From NCBI RefSeq assembly GCF_963924675.1, contig NC_089224.1, positions 41,087,158-41,151,157 of the forward strand: DNA of 64,000 nt, given 5' to 3'. Under the pieces are notes generated by a model that was given only the letters and a program-made list of their open reading frames with translations, had not been told where the DNA came from and ran no database searches. This stretch comes from Phocoena phocoena. Lineage: Eukaryota; Chordata; Mammalia; Artiodactyla; Phocoenidae. A program made the position numbers and the translations under genes. The stretch's first letter is position 1. Every line of letters starts with the position of its first letter. Shown here piece after piece: positions 12,667-23,733 of this stretch.

Positions 12667-13805
12667 TGAGGATTTTTGCATCTATGTTCATCAGTGATAC
12701 TAGTCTATAATTTTCTTTTCTTCTGAAATCTTTTTCTGGTTTTGGTATCAGGGTAACGGTGGTTTCATAGAATGAATATGGGAATGTTCCTTCCTCTGCA
12801 ATTTTTTGGAAGAGTTTGAGAAGGAAGGAAGTTAGCTTTTCCCTAAATGTTTGATAGAATTCACCTGTGAAGCCATCTAGTCCTGGGCTTTTGTTTGTTG
12901 GAAGATCCTTAATCACAGTTTCAATTTCAATACTTGTGATAGGTATGTTTATATTTTTAAATTTTTCCTGGTTCAGTCTTGGAAAATTGTACCTTTCCAG
13001 GAATTTGTCCATTTCTTCGTGGTTGTGCATTTTATTGGCATATAGTTGTTTGAAGTAGTCTCTTATAATCTTTTGTATTTCTGCAGTGTCAGTTGTGATT
13101 TCTCTTTTTTCATTTCTAATTTTATTGATTTGCATCCTCTCCCTTTTTCTCTTGATGAGGCTAAAGGTTAATCAATTTTGTTTATCTTCTCAAAGAACCA
13201 ACTTTTAATTTTATTGATCTTTGCTATTGTTCTCTTCGTTTCTATTTCATTTATTTCTGCTCTGATCTTTATGATTTCTTTCTGTTTACTGACTGGATTT
13301 TCTCTGTTCTTCTTTCTCTAGTTGTTTTAGGTGTGAGGTTAGATTGTTTAGTTGAGATTATTTCTTGTTTCTTGAGGTGGGATTGAATTGCTATAAATTT
13401 CCCTGTTAGAACTGCTTTTGCTGTGTCTGATAGGTTTTGAGTCGTTGTGTTTTCGTTTGTCATTTGTTTCTATGTATTTTTTTGTTTCTCCTTTGATTTC
13501 TTCAGTGATATTTTTGCTATTTAGCAGCATACTGTTTGGCCACCATGTATTTGTGTTTTTTTACAATTTTTTTTCCTGTAATTGATATCCAGTCTCATAG
13601 CACTGTGGTTAGAAAAGATGCTTGATACAATTTCAATTTTCTTAAATTTTCTGAGGCTTGATTTGGGACCCAAGATGTGATCTATCCTGGAAAACATTCC
13701 ATGTGCACTTGAGAAAAAAGTGTATTCTGCCACTTTTGGGTGGAATGTTCTATAAATATCAAAACTATCTGGTCTGTTGTGTCATGGATGAGGAGCAGAA
13801 TAAAG

Positions 13806-13849
13806 TTGTGTCATTTAAAGCTTGTGTTTGTGTCATTTAAAGCTTGTGT
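13806..13849. repeat. 22-bp exact tandem duplication inside L1 copy A
   Basis: The 22-mer at 13806-13827 is repeated exactly at 13828-13849 (core 'gtcatttaaagcttgtg'). Copy B has one unit at about 33835-33850. It adds a frameshift to the endonuclease region. Confidence 0.9.
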
Positions 13850-14394
13850 TTCCTTATTTATTTTCTGTTTGGATGATCTGTCCAATGGTGTACATGGGGT
13901 GTTAAAGTACCCTACTATTATTGTGTTACTGTTGATTTCCCCTTTCATGACTCTTAGCATTTGCCTATGTATTGAGGTGCTCCTATGTTGGGTGCATAAA
14001 TATTTATAATTGTTATGTCTTCTTCTTGGATTGATCCCTTCATCACTATGTAGTGTCCTTCCTTATCTCTTGTAATAGTCTTTATTTTAAAGTCTATTTT
14101 ATTTGATATGAGTATTGCTACTCCAGCTTTCTTTTGATTTCCATTTGCATGGAATATCTTTTTCCATCCCTTCACTTTCAGTCTGTATGTGTCCCTAGGT
14201 CTGAAGTGGCTCTCTTGCAGGCAGCATATATATGGGTCTTGTTTTTGTGTACATTCAGTGAGCCTGTGTCTTTTGGCTGTAAATTTAATCCATTTACATT
14301 CAAGGTTATTATCGATATGTATGTTCCTATTACCATTTTCTTTATTGTTTTGAGTTTGTTTTTGTGTGTCTTTTTCTTCTCTTGTGTTTCCCGC

Positions 14395-15295
14395 TTAGAG
14401 AATTTCCTTTAGCATTTGTTGTAAGGCTGGTTTGGTGGTGTTGAATTCTCTTAGTTTTTGCTTGTCTGAAAAGATTTTGATTTCTCCGTCGAATCTGAAT
14501 GAGATCCTTGATTGGTAGGGTGATCTTGGTTGTAGGTTTTTCTCTTTCATCACTTTCAGTATATCCTGCCACTCCCTTCTGGCCTGCAGAGTTTCCACTG
14601 AAAAATCAGCTGGTAACATTATGGGGATTCCTTTGTATTTTATTTTTTGCTTTTCCCTTGGTGCTTTTAATATTTTTTCTTTGAATTCAATTTTTGTTTG
14701 TTTGATTAATATGTGTCTTGATGTTTTTCTCCTAGGGTTTATCTTGTATGGGACTCTCTGCACTTCCTGGACTCAGGTCACTTATTTCCTTTCCCTTGTT
14801 AGGGAATTTTCCACTATAACCTCTTCAAATATTTTTTCAGACCCTTTCTTTTTCTCTTCTTTTTCTGGGACTCCTATAATTCGAATGTTGGTGCATTTAG
14901 TGTTGTCCCAGAGGTCTCTGAGATTGTCTTCAATTCTTTTCATTCTTCTATCTTTATTCTGCTCCTCAGCACTTATTTCCACCATTCTGTCTTCCAGTTC
15001 ACTTATTCATTTTCTCCCTCAGTCATTCTGTTATTGGTTCCTTCTAGTGTATTTTTCATTCCAGTTATTGTGTTGTTCATCTCTGTTTGTTTGTTCTTTA
15101 GTTCTTCTAGATCTTTTTTAAATGTTTCTTTTATTTTCTCAATCCATGCCTCCGTTCTATTTCCAAGATTCTGGATCATCTTTACTATCATTACTCTGAA
15201 TTTGTTTTCAAGTTAGTTGCCTATTTCCTCTTCATTTATTTGGTCTTGTAGGTTTTTACCTTGCTCCTTCATCTGTGATATATATTTTTGTCATC
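14395..15295 (-). pseudogene. L1 copy A ORF1 (RNA-binding chaperone), broken
   Basis: ORF1p is the trimeric coiled-coil RNA-binding protein of the L1 particle. Remnants in order from the N-terminus are 15003-15191 (EAWIEKIKETF then DLEELKNKQTEMNN, heptad-like), 14782-14985 (MKRIEDNLRDLWDNTKCTNIRIIGVP, the RRM entry region) and 14395-14763 (ADFSVETLQARREW, ISFRFDGEI, the C-terminal domain). The pieces are in different frames and the expected start near 15295 runs quickly into a stop. Confidence 0.85.
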
Positions 15296-16175
15296 TCATT
15301 TTTTTTTTTTTTGATGGGTGTGATTGTGTTCCTGTCTTACTGGTTGTTTGGCCTGAGGCGTCCAGCACTGGAGTTTGTAGACTGTTGGGTAGAGTTGGAT
15401 CTTGGTGCCAAGATGAGGACTCCTGTGAGACCTCACTCCGATGAATATTCCCTGGGGTCTGAGGTTCTCTGTTAGTCCAGTGGTTCAGATTCAGAGCTCC
15501 AACTGCAGGAGCTCTGTCGAACCAAGATCATGCAAGCCACAGGGGATGGCAAAAAAAAAAAAAAAAAAAAAAAAAGAAATAAAGGAGCAGAACAATAAAT
15601 AAGAGTAAAAAATAAAATTAGATCAGAAAACTAGCAGATGTGTTAGAAAGAGTAAAAAAGTAAAAATATTGATGAAACAACAATCGGAGGTAAAACAGAA
15701 CCACAATAGTAAAAAAGAGGAGGAAGAAAGAAAGCCGGAAAAGGCCTTGGCTGTGGGGAGTGGGGCTTAGGCAGGGACAGGGTTTGGGTGGTGGGTGGGG
15801 CCTATGCCTAGGACCCACAGGGCTGGAAAAGGCCCTGGGGGGCGTGGGGGTGGGTTTTAGACTCAACACAGCAGAAGGGGCCCAGGTGTGCCTCTGGCCT
15901 TGGGGGTTGGAGGACCAGGTCCAGGTCCCCACAGGCTCACTGGGCCCAAGTGGGCAGGGGAAACGCTAGATGTGCTCCCCCCGATCCTCTGATCCCAGAG
16001 GGCCCATCCCTTTCTGCCTCTCCTCTTCTCCCCCTGCCTCCCTCCTATGCCCCTAGGACTGCCACAGCTGGAGGGGGCCTCAGAGGGTGGGGGACCTGGC
16101 CTGGGAGCCCAGCAGCCTTCCCGGGGCCGAGTGTGTGGGGGAAATGCACACTGTACCTCCCCTGATCCTACCAAA
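15296..16175 (-). other. L1 copy A 5' UTR, A-rich then GC-rich
   Basis: Next to ORF1 comes a stretch like the L1 5' UTR, an A-rich block (poly(A) at 15551-15576 and AT-rich to 15735), then about 430 bp rich in G and C. Similar motifs recur: 'ggaaaaggcc' at 15737 and 15826 (89 bp apart), and 'aggggaaac...gatcct' near 15956 echoed by 'ggggaaatg...gatcct' near 16138 (about 178 bp apart). This hints at degenerate tandem monomers. The outer boundary is uncertain. Confidence 0.6.
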
Positions 16176-18355
16176 GTGTTTTTTATTTTTCCTGTGCCTG
16201 TTACTCATGAGATGGGGCTCAAGGGTTTTAACTGGAACCATAGGTAAGGCCTCATGAGATCAATTAAACCTCCCCAAACTGTGTGTCCATCTGGCCTATG
16301 ATCATTCCTCTGTTGTGTAGTAGCCCCAAGAGGGCAATGGAGAAGAGCTCTGGTATTACCCTCGACTCCATCTCTGGACTGTTCCAGGAGGTACTGAAGG
16401 AAACAGCACTTTGAAAGTCTTCTGAGAACCTTCTATTCATTGAAACTTGGTATAATGTGAAACTGCATTCATATCATGGTATCTATCTCCATGAAATTTC
16501 TATAGAGTTGTGTTTTGGGAAACAAACATATGCTTCATAAATGCACACACACATATTAGTAAAGAGTCATAAGTATCTATATTTTAACTTTTGTATATGG
16601 GAGTGACTTCAGAAATCATCCATTTAGGAAATCTGATTTTACAATGAGGGAATCGAGATTCCAGAAAGAAACACAATGGCAATTCTTATTCCCACTAGAA
16701 TATGGATATGCAGGGCTTAAACCCACAGCATAGTGCTCTTTCTGCCATAATTACAAGAAGATATATGGATACAGACAAAGTTATAGGTATATACCTGTAA
16801 CACAAAATTGGTTGGAAACAAATAATTTCTAAACAATCTGGTATGTTTCAGTGGGGTATGAAATAAACCCCATAGATTCTAGCTTGAGTCTGAGTGGTTT
16901 GTTTTTTATTATTTTTTTATACTGAACACATACATCCCATAAAGAAAAACAAATACTTAAGAGGCCAGATAATCTTGATTACATATTATCATAACTGATG
17001 AAAAAGGGCTTCAACAAATGCTTTAATTTTATAGATCCTGTGCAGTAAGACTTGGTAACCTTTATAGTACTACCACAGAGTTTTGCCTATTAGTAGTTCT
17101 CAGTAAATCTATGTTAATTAATTGAAGGCATAAAATGCAGGCATCTCTTAATTTGTTGTCTGTGAGAAAAAATTTATCTCATCTCATCGCAGATTTATAT
17201 GGAGCTGCTATGTGGATGATTGCATCTTCATGTGTTTAAAGGAAAAACTAAAGAAAGTACATTGTAATAAATGCCTACTAAATGACAGTCACTTTATATC
17301 TATTATCCCACTTAATCCTTAGCACATCCATATGCCATAAAAATATAGCCTCTACGTACAGGTGAGAAAGTTGAGGCTTATGTCAACCAGTAAGAAGGAG
17401 TATTTTCAGGGTTGGAACCAAATTCTCTCTCACTACAAAGCCCATCAATTTTTTACACTATAATCAAATCTGTGATATAGTAAAGAGGCTTCATAATATG
17501 CTTTTCCTATTGTTATTTTCAAATATCTATGTGCCTGGGTGGGTCATAAGAAGAAGAAAAAGAAAGCAGAGTCAAGATTTTCGACCCAAACGGTATATAT
17601 ACTGTTCTTTTTTGGTGTGACTCTACAGAGCATCCCAATACTGTGCAACTCTATTCATCTCAAGCCATATGGAAAGAGTTTTATGTTTTAAACAATCAGA
17701 CTTGACAGCACTATTGTTTCTTTCTTATTTAATATCCCTCATCCCTGGAGCCCAGCCAGAATCTGTATTCTCTCTCTAAATTTAATTCTTATTCTTCGTA
17801 CATATCACTCGTTTGTCAGGAGACAGCCACTTAATGGCATTTGTTCCTGTGGCTTAGGAGCATCTGGGTTATATCACTTTTTTAGGTGACCTCTTAGCTC
17901 AGAGGGAATAAAGTTCTTTGTCTAATGATCTTTCAAGGGCCCTTGTCACTGGTGTTTTTGCTTTCCAGATCCTATGTTGTTTTGTAAATGTCTTGAGATG
18001 ACAAGATTTCTAGATATTTATTTGTTTCTGCTCAAAAGAGGATGGCAGTTAAAAATGTAGAAGGAACAGTGAACAAGGATATTATAAAGGAGAAACTAAC
18101 AAAGTCACAGTTGTTGGTGTGTAACTTGATGGACTGACAAGTCTTAAACTCCAGAGGAAATGGAAGCAAAAGCTATGTAATGGGAAAAAAAAATGCATCT
18201 CTACATTTTGTGTCATTTCAGCTCAATTCAATTCATTTAGTTCAGTTCAGATCAATTCACTTCAACATATATTTCTTTGAGCCCTCAGTGAAGAGCAGGT
18301 ACTATCCCAGATGCTGAAACAACTTGTGTTTCCCTAAGGTCTTATGTGGCCAAGC
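16176..18355. other. Unassigned non-coding sequence with one MIR
   Basis: No gene recognised. Apart from the MIR at 17265-17460, the sequence looks single-copy. Confidence 0.5.
17265..17460 (-). repeat. MIR, reverse orientation
   Basis: Reads 'aatgcctactaaatgacag', 'cccacttaatccttagcac', 'aggtgagaaagttgaggct' and 'agggttggaacc' in the order of a reverse-complement MIR. Old and diverged. Confidence 0.7.
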
Positions 18356-18450
18356 AAAATGGAACCACACTGTGGATAGCTTTGAGAAAGTCCCTTTACC
18401 TCCCTGGGTTTCAGTTTCCTCACCTGTTAAAGGGTGATCTCTTCCAGTCA
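18356..18450 (+). repeat. MIR fragment
   Basis: 'gtccctttacctccctggg' followed by 'tttcagtttcctcacctg' and 'ttaaagggtg' matches the central MIR consensus in forward orientation. Confidence 0.65.
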
Positions 18451-18494
18451 TTCACATTACGTGACATTCCTAATGGTAAGGTTACACTATAATT

Positions 18495-18610
18495 GAAAGA
18501 GCACTTGCTTTAAAATTGGTGATTAACATTTTAGTCCCAACTCTGTTACTATTTAGATGTTTGCACTTGGCAAGTCACTCGGCTTTTTTGGGTCTCCTCC
18601 GAGAGATCAG
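18495..18610 (+). repeat. MIR fragment carrying a CHR SINE insertion
   Basis: 'agtcccaactctgttacta' then 'gcacttggcaagtcactcgg' resembles the forward MIR core, with continuing diverged sequence. A CHR SINE inserted at its right edge (18624). Confidence 0.55.
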
Positions 18611-18623
18611 AGAAAATGATTTT

Positions 18624-18837
18624 TTTTTTTTTTTTTTTTTTTTTGCGGTACGCGGGCCTCTCACCGTTGTGGCCTCTCCCGCTGCGGAGCAACAGGCTCC
18701 GGACGCGCAGGCTCAGCGGCCATGGCTCACGGGCCCAGCCGCTCTGCGGCACGTGGGATCCTCCCACACCGGGGCACGAACCCGTGTCCCCTGCATCGGC
18801 AGGCGGACTCTCAACCACTGCGCCACCAGGGAAGCCC
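18624..18837 (-). mobile_element. CHR-type SINE
   Basis: Full-length reverse CHR SINE with a long T run (to 18644) as tail and the head ending at 18837. It is flanked by an exact 15-bp duplication 'agagaaaatgatttt' at 18609-18623 and 18838-18852. Exact duplications and a long uninterrupted tail suggest one of the youngest insertions here. One extra A occurs in 'gcggagcaacaggctcc' compared with its siblings. Confidence 0.96.
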
Positions 18838-19254
18838 AGAGAAAATGATTTTGAAGGTTCCCTTTTTGCCATATATTTCTATTAGACTGGCTATAACCTC
18901 ACGTGTCCATATTCATATTGCATGGGGTAAGTAATCAAACCATGAAGATTTTTGTTGTTGTTGTTGAACCTAATTGTTATTCTTTACTCACAGTGGTATC
19001 CATACTGGTATGGTTTGTAAACTGTGACCACACAGACATGCAACTGGTGCCTGTGGCAGAAATCATGACTTTGTGAGGAATGTCAAAAATTTCCAAAATG
19101 GATATCTCTTTGAATAGCAGAGAAGTTTCTGCTCAGATTTTAATTGGTGTGGGGTTTGTGTTTGTCAACTTGCAGCAAAGAAATATTTTATGAAATTAAC
19201 ACTTATACAACACTTCTGTTGTATCTATTACAGATCACTAAATATTGTAGTTTC

Positions 19255-19515
19255 CCTCTCTGTAGCATCCTTTCTGCATAAGGATTTCTCACCTGATTGA
19301 CATCAGGCTTTTCCATGTGACTTGCCTTGGCCAATAAATGTGAGGAGGAGTTAGATGTGCCACTTCTGAATGGAAGTTTTAAGAGAGGAAGTGAACAATT
19401 ACTGGGTTCCCTTTCTCTCTACCCTGAGATAAGCAATGTCATAGGGTCTGGGGTGACATGGGACTTGGCGTGAAAACACTGTGGAGCTGTCCTGTGATTA
19501 TTGTAGTGTGATCAA
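19255..19515 (+). repeat. Medium-reiteration repeat, family not named
   Basis: The phrase 'catgtgacttgccttggcca' and following 'tgtgccacttctgaatgg' matches a common mammalian interspersed repeat that I remember but cannot name with certainty. A second member appears to occur at 54490-54980 ('catgtgactcactgtggcca'). Confidence 0.45.
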
Positions 19516-19519
19516 GGAT

Positions 19520-19650
19520 TAATCTTAAAAAAAAAAAAGGCTTTGCCCAGATCCATCTGAGAGTTTGGGCTTTTTGAGCTCTAGCTGTCCCAGATTCCTT
19601 GTATGGTACCTTACAATAAACACTGCACTTTGCTTCACCACACACACAAA
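19520..19650 (+). repeat. Possible endogenous-retrovirus LTR fragment
   Basis: Contains 'cttgtatggtaccttacaat' followed by 'aataaacactgcactttgc' and 'ttcaccacac', resembling the R/U5 polyadenylation region of mammalian gammaretroviral-type LTRs. No internal retroviral genes, matching second LTR or clear target duplication is visible, so only a solo scrap could be present. The interrupting poly(A) run at 19528-19539 may be secondary. Confidence 0.4.
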
Positions 19651-19975
19651 AAAGGACTAGTCTTTTGTCTTTGTAATTTGCTAGGATTTCTTTTTCTGTT
19701 GCGTTATAATCCGGTCTGCCCTGAGTACTTTGCTTGCTACTGAGAAATACAGTGGTGAGCAAGGCACATCTAATCTTGGGTCCTTTATGAACATTTCAGT
19801 GAAGCAAGATGTTATAGTAATGTATCATGTATATTACAGTAGAGGAAGTATGCAATTCATGCATATATTGGGGGAAGCAAACCTTGATAATATGCGTTTA
19901 AGCTGACAGTTTATAAATTAATAGGAGTGAAACTGGCTAAGGGCCAAGAGGAGGCAGAGGGTGTTAGCAACAGGA

Positions 19976-19995
19976 AAAAAAAAAAAAAAAAAAAC
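19976..19995. repeat. Poly(A) tract
   Basis: About 19 consecutive A residues in otherwise unassigned sequence, with no recognisable retroposon body to its left. Confidence 0.85.
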
Positions 19996-20114
19996 TACAC
20001 AGGCCAAGGCATAAGGGCTAGAAAGATCATGGGAGAGTTCCGGAACTCATCGCTGAATGTGGCTTTAAGAGAGTCCAGGGGAACAGAGAAGAAACAGGGC
20101 TGGTTAGATACCAT

Positions 20115-20275
20115 CAATAATAATAATATTGAGCATTGATTAACTTTGTTCTAAGGGCTTCACATACATTTTCTTCACGATTATTATCACCATTTTTATA
20201 GAAGAGGAAATTGAGCCAGAGAGAGGTTTAATAACTAGCCTGTAGTCACACAGCAGGAATGTGATTTTATCTGAA
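20115..20275 (-). repeat. MIR, reverse orientation
   Basis: 'attgagcattgattaacttt', 'tttatagaagaggaaattga', 'agagagaggtttaataacta' and 'tagtcacacagcaggaatg' follow the reverse-complement MIR order. Confidence 0.75.
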
Positions 20276-20557
20276 GGACAATAGGAAATCGCTGAATGGT
20301 GTTACACAGAGGCGCCTCGTGAACAGATTCACATTTTAGAAAGATCATCCGGCTGCAGTAGGTTCCCAACTCCAAGTCCCACTCTGGGTGGAGGAAGCGT
20401 GGGCCCCAACTTGTGCTTCTCTTATCAATCTGACTCCATTGACTAAAACAGTTGGCAAGATGGAAGCTGATAGCCAGCTAGAGCACTGCAGAAAAGGAGG
20501 TCACTCTTCAAAAATGCTTTTTTGAAAATTAATAAAGTTTATTATTTTTTTAAATTT

Positions 20558-20665
20558 AAAAGATAGGGAGTGATTCACGAATTTTCATGTCGTCCTTGTG
20601 CGGGGGCCATGTTAATCTTTTCTGTACCGTTCTGATTTTAGTATATGTGCTGCGGAAGTGAGTGC
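20558..20665 (-). pseudogene. U6 snRNA retropseudogene
   Basis: The minus strand matches spliceosomal U6 snRNA along its whole length. The 5' portion reads CTCACTTCCGCAGC then ACATATACTAAAAT; the middle ACAGAAAAGATTAACATGGC contains a diverged ACAGAGA box (ACAGAAA); the 3' part reads AATTCGTGAA and ends in CTATCTTTT. About a dozen substitutions, including one in the essential ACAGAGA box, mark it as a pseudogene. Flanking repeats 'tgcagaaaagg' at 20487-20497 and 20663-20673 show retroposition. About 55 AT-rich bases lie between the U6 3' end and the left repeat. No upstream PSE/TATA promoter was recognised. Confidence 0.92.
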
Positions 20666-20675
20666 AGAAAAGGTG

Positions 20676-23025
20676 GAGTTTTGAAGGAGTGGGGTGTTCT
20701 ATGCAAGGAGAAATACATTGTGGGTCTCAAGAGCATTTAGCTTTGGGTAATAGTTTTAATAACAATATAATGAATTGATCCTCCCAATGAGCCCTTGTAC
20801 CTAATTCAAATAATGGATGTGATGTTACATCAATATTTTGAGCATTTCAATTTACTTTTGACTGTAAAATAGATAATATAGTGCACAAGTTAAGGCAGAG
20901 CCAAAAATCTTTAAAGCAGATTTAGCTAGTGGTCCATGTGTTCTGCCCTCCTTGTTGACTGACGTTGAATAATAGTGGTCATAATTTGCGTTTCTCTTTG
21001 TCATAAGTAGAGAGTTGTAAAGACCTCGCAGGGAGAGAGCTGTTTGTGGATGACAGTGACATCTCTGACTGTTTTCTGTGAGTTCTTTGGTATCCATCAG
21101 AAGCCTCCAGAGACTTGAGCCTGACTGAAGAGGTCCCCAAGTCAAGATGCTAGGGGCTGTGATTAATATGTATGCTCTTCAGGATTTTGTAGGATCTCTT
21201 CTGTTTCAACAGAATTCAAAGGAAGAATTGTAGGTAATTTTGACATTTCTGGTTTGCTTTCTATAACCTCCTCTATACACCATCCTTGGAACCTTGACTC
21301 TTTCTCTTTCCCCTTCTCTTTTCCTTTCCTCCCTCCTCTTTTTTCTTTCTTCTTCCCTTCCCTGCTTGCTCCTTTGACTACACTTTTTCTCCTTTTAAAA
21401 CAGCCAGTGTCTGTGGCAAATAACATGCTAGAAATGAGCTGACTGCCAATATGCATAGGAAGAGTTCTTACAACAGAGAAAGGATGTTATGAGACATCGC
21501 ATATTAATCTTTTCATTTTGGTCTGTAAAGACCCGGGTTCGGCCACGTTAACCCATATGCTTTTAAGGAGATGCTGTTAGGTCGGAATAGGAGATTTGGG
21601 GGGTGAGAGGCAGAGATTTGCAGCTCCAGTGTCCAGGAACACAGGTTGACTCTGCAATTGTGGCCTGTCTTTAACAGCCACAGGCAATGCGTCCTTTGTG
21701 GTACCATTTCGAGGGGCAGGCTTGGCAGAGGTTTTTAATGCTACTCTTTCCAAACCAACTGTCCTGCCAGGGAAGTTGTCTGAAAAAAATCAGTGCAGGT
21801 TTAGGGATGGTTTTTTTGAATTTTCCTAAAATAACCAATACTGAGTTGCCAGATTTGATAGCTCTTTTTATATATCTTGCAGCAGCTGGATCAAAATCTA
21901 ATGAAGATGTTTGCATCTGACAATGGCAGGCCTTGCACGTTTCTATCCTATTTCTTGAGTGCGCAAATGCATTTCATTTGGAAACATGAAAGGCATATTT
22001 AGTGTCAACTGATGGTTCTTTGTTTTTTAATTCCCAGTAATGTCTTCGGTTAGTGCTTTTGTTAACATTTTTGCATTATACAGTAGGTGACACAGGAAGA
22101 TAATCAGTGTGCTGAAAGCAATGAAAGAGTTTATATCCAACTTCTTCTGCCTAGTAAATGGGTCCATTTGGCATAGAAACACATTAACATCTTTACGGTG
22201 GAATGATTGTGGAAACAGGTTATTCATGGGGCCTGTGCATCTTCCTCCTGCTGACGTAAGACGTATCTTCTAGATTGGAGAAAAGGAATGAGCCATTTTT
22301 CTCCCCTTGGAACTGTAAACAAAAGTAAAACTATTAATAGATGCTGTAGCTAATCCTAAGAAGCTGCAACCGAGAGATTAAATAACGTTGTGAAGAGGGA
22401 AAACTGGAATGAAAGTGGGGGGGAGCGAGTTCCCCGATCACTGAGCTACCTTAGACAAGGACAAACTGAAGGACTCTAGCTGATCAGAGGATTGACAGTT
22501 AGTATAAGAGGGGATTCCTGGTTTCAGCAAAGTAAGTATCAATTCATCTATTTCCTGAAAACTATTCTAAGGGGAAGATTTATGTTTTGTTTTTTAAGTA
22601 GTAGTCAAGATGATTTTAAATGGAGTTTGGATGCCATGGTGATGCAGCTGAGCCTAAAGAGGCTGCAAGGAACTTGTGAGCAAAAAAATTGTGTTTTGTG
22701 ATTAAAGACACAAAACCAGGAGAACTGGGAAGCCTTTGGGTCCATTCACAACTTGAGACTGGGACCCCATTTTAATTGCCACAGAGAATGTATTATAACA
22801 AGGGGGATGGGAATGTAATTAAATCTTGTACCTGGTATATTAGAAATGGTTAAATGTCCCCGTGTTTTCTTCCTACTAATATTCTTGGACTTTTGTTCTG
22901 CCTCTCTTCAAAGAATACATGTTGATTGAGAGGCATTATGAGTCAGCCGCTCTGCTAAGGATCCCTACATCTCTTCAGATCTTTACACAAATGGTGAAGT
23001 TGGCATTATGGAGACAATTTAGTAC
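20676..23025. other. Unassigned non-coding sequence
   Basis: Apart from the pyrimidine tract at 21297-21366, no repeat or gene was recognised. The block 21900-22330 is free of recognisable transposons. Confidence 0.5.
21297..21366. repeat. Pyrimidine-rich tract
   Basis: About 70 bases of almost pure C/T on the plus strand ('ctctttctctttcccc' onward). Confidence 0.85.
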
Positions 23026-23027
23026 TA

Positions 23028-23192
23028 TTCAAAGTGTGGTCCATGGACAGCATCATCATTATCATGACTTGGAAACTAGCAATGCGAATCCTGTGGCTGC
23101 GCACCACACCTAATAAAACAGAATCTCCAAGCTCGGGCCCCGGGAATGTGTTTTAACAGGCTCTACAGATAAAGTTTGAGAAGCAACATTTT
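23028..23192 (+). mobile_element. MER5A-like hAT-Charlie DNA transposon remnant
   Basis: Starts 'tcaaagtgtggtccatgg' and ends 'ataaagtttgagaagcaac', with 'aacagaatctccaagctcgg' and 'atgtgttttaacaggctct' in between, the layout of the non-autonomous MER5A element. It encodes nothing. Confidence 0.75.
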
Positions 23193-23733
23193 CTAGTGGA
23201 GGAATCTGAAGGTCAGAGTGTTTGGGTGATTTAAATAGTAAGACCACACACTGTCAGAAAAGCAGGGTTGAATTTTGGTTTATGTCTCAAGTGGGATCTT
23301 TTACAGGATCACTGAACTATCTGGTCAGGGTCACACTTGGTCTCTGAAGGTGGTTTTTCATTAGGGAGTGGTGACTGAGAATGCTTGGAATCTATGACTA
23401 ATTTGAGCTGTTTGTTCTCTGCCAGAATATAAATTCTCTTGTCTCTGCTGGTGTGCCTCACTTTTGATAGAGGCCAGACTGGCCCTGCTCCTGTTGTGTA
23501 AAGAGACCAGTAAAACTCAAATAGTGATTCGCTGTTTGGCTAAAGGGGTAAAGGATGAGATTATATGACCCCCATGTATTTCACCTATTGAAACATCATG
23601 GAGAGGACTGAATGTTGATCGTCTCTCAGCATTTTTATACCTATTAAGCTCTGGGGGAAAGAATAGATCCTGGCATGTTACAGAAGTGAAGCAAATTTAT
23701 TTGAGATTGCAGATCATTAAAAATCAGCAGTGA

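Larger units (their letters stand above)
10270..14336 (-). pseudogene. L1 copy A ORF2 (endonuclease/reverse transcriptase), broken
   Basis: ORF2 encodes the apurinic-type endonuclease, reverse transcriptase and Cys-rich C-terminus of L1. The start codon complement is at 14334-14336, followed by a recognisable 'NVNGLN' block. Endonuclease remnants occur at 13954-14175 (ILISNKIDFKI, INIYAPNIGAPQYI) and 13521-13733 (YTFFSSAHGMFSRIDHILG). RT remnants are at 12446-13135 ([37 protein letters not shown]) and 12018-12299, which carries the catalytic FADD motif. C-terminal pieces lie at 11377-11733 and 10634-10894 ([19 protein letters not shown]). Multiple frameshifts, stops, three micro-duplications and a SINE insertion disable it. 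Confidence 0.9.
9925..16175 (-). mobile_element. L1 copy A: long, decayed LINE-1
   Basis: Reverse-oriented L1 running from the 3' tail near 9925 through the 3' UTR, ORF2, ORF1 and an A-rich then GC-rich 5' UTR to about 16175. It is interrupted by a CHR SINE at 10898-11107. No convincing target-site duplication was found, so both ends are approximate. Its GC-rich 5' UTR does not resemble that of copy B, suggesting a different L1 subfamily. Frames are broken throughout, so it cannot retrotranspose. Copy A is older than its nested SINE. Confidence 0.9.

Noticed and set aside
14621..15121. 166-codon plus-strand frame with hydrophobic, membrane-like composition
   Set aside because: Antisense of L1 copy A ORF1; hydrophobicity is a by-product of T-rich complement.
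20558..20665. Functional U6 snRNA gene
   Set aside because: Substitutions include the essential ACAGAGA box, retroposition repeats flank it, and no upstream PSE/TATA promoter was recognised.
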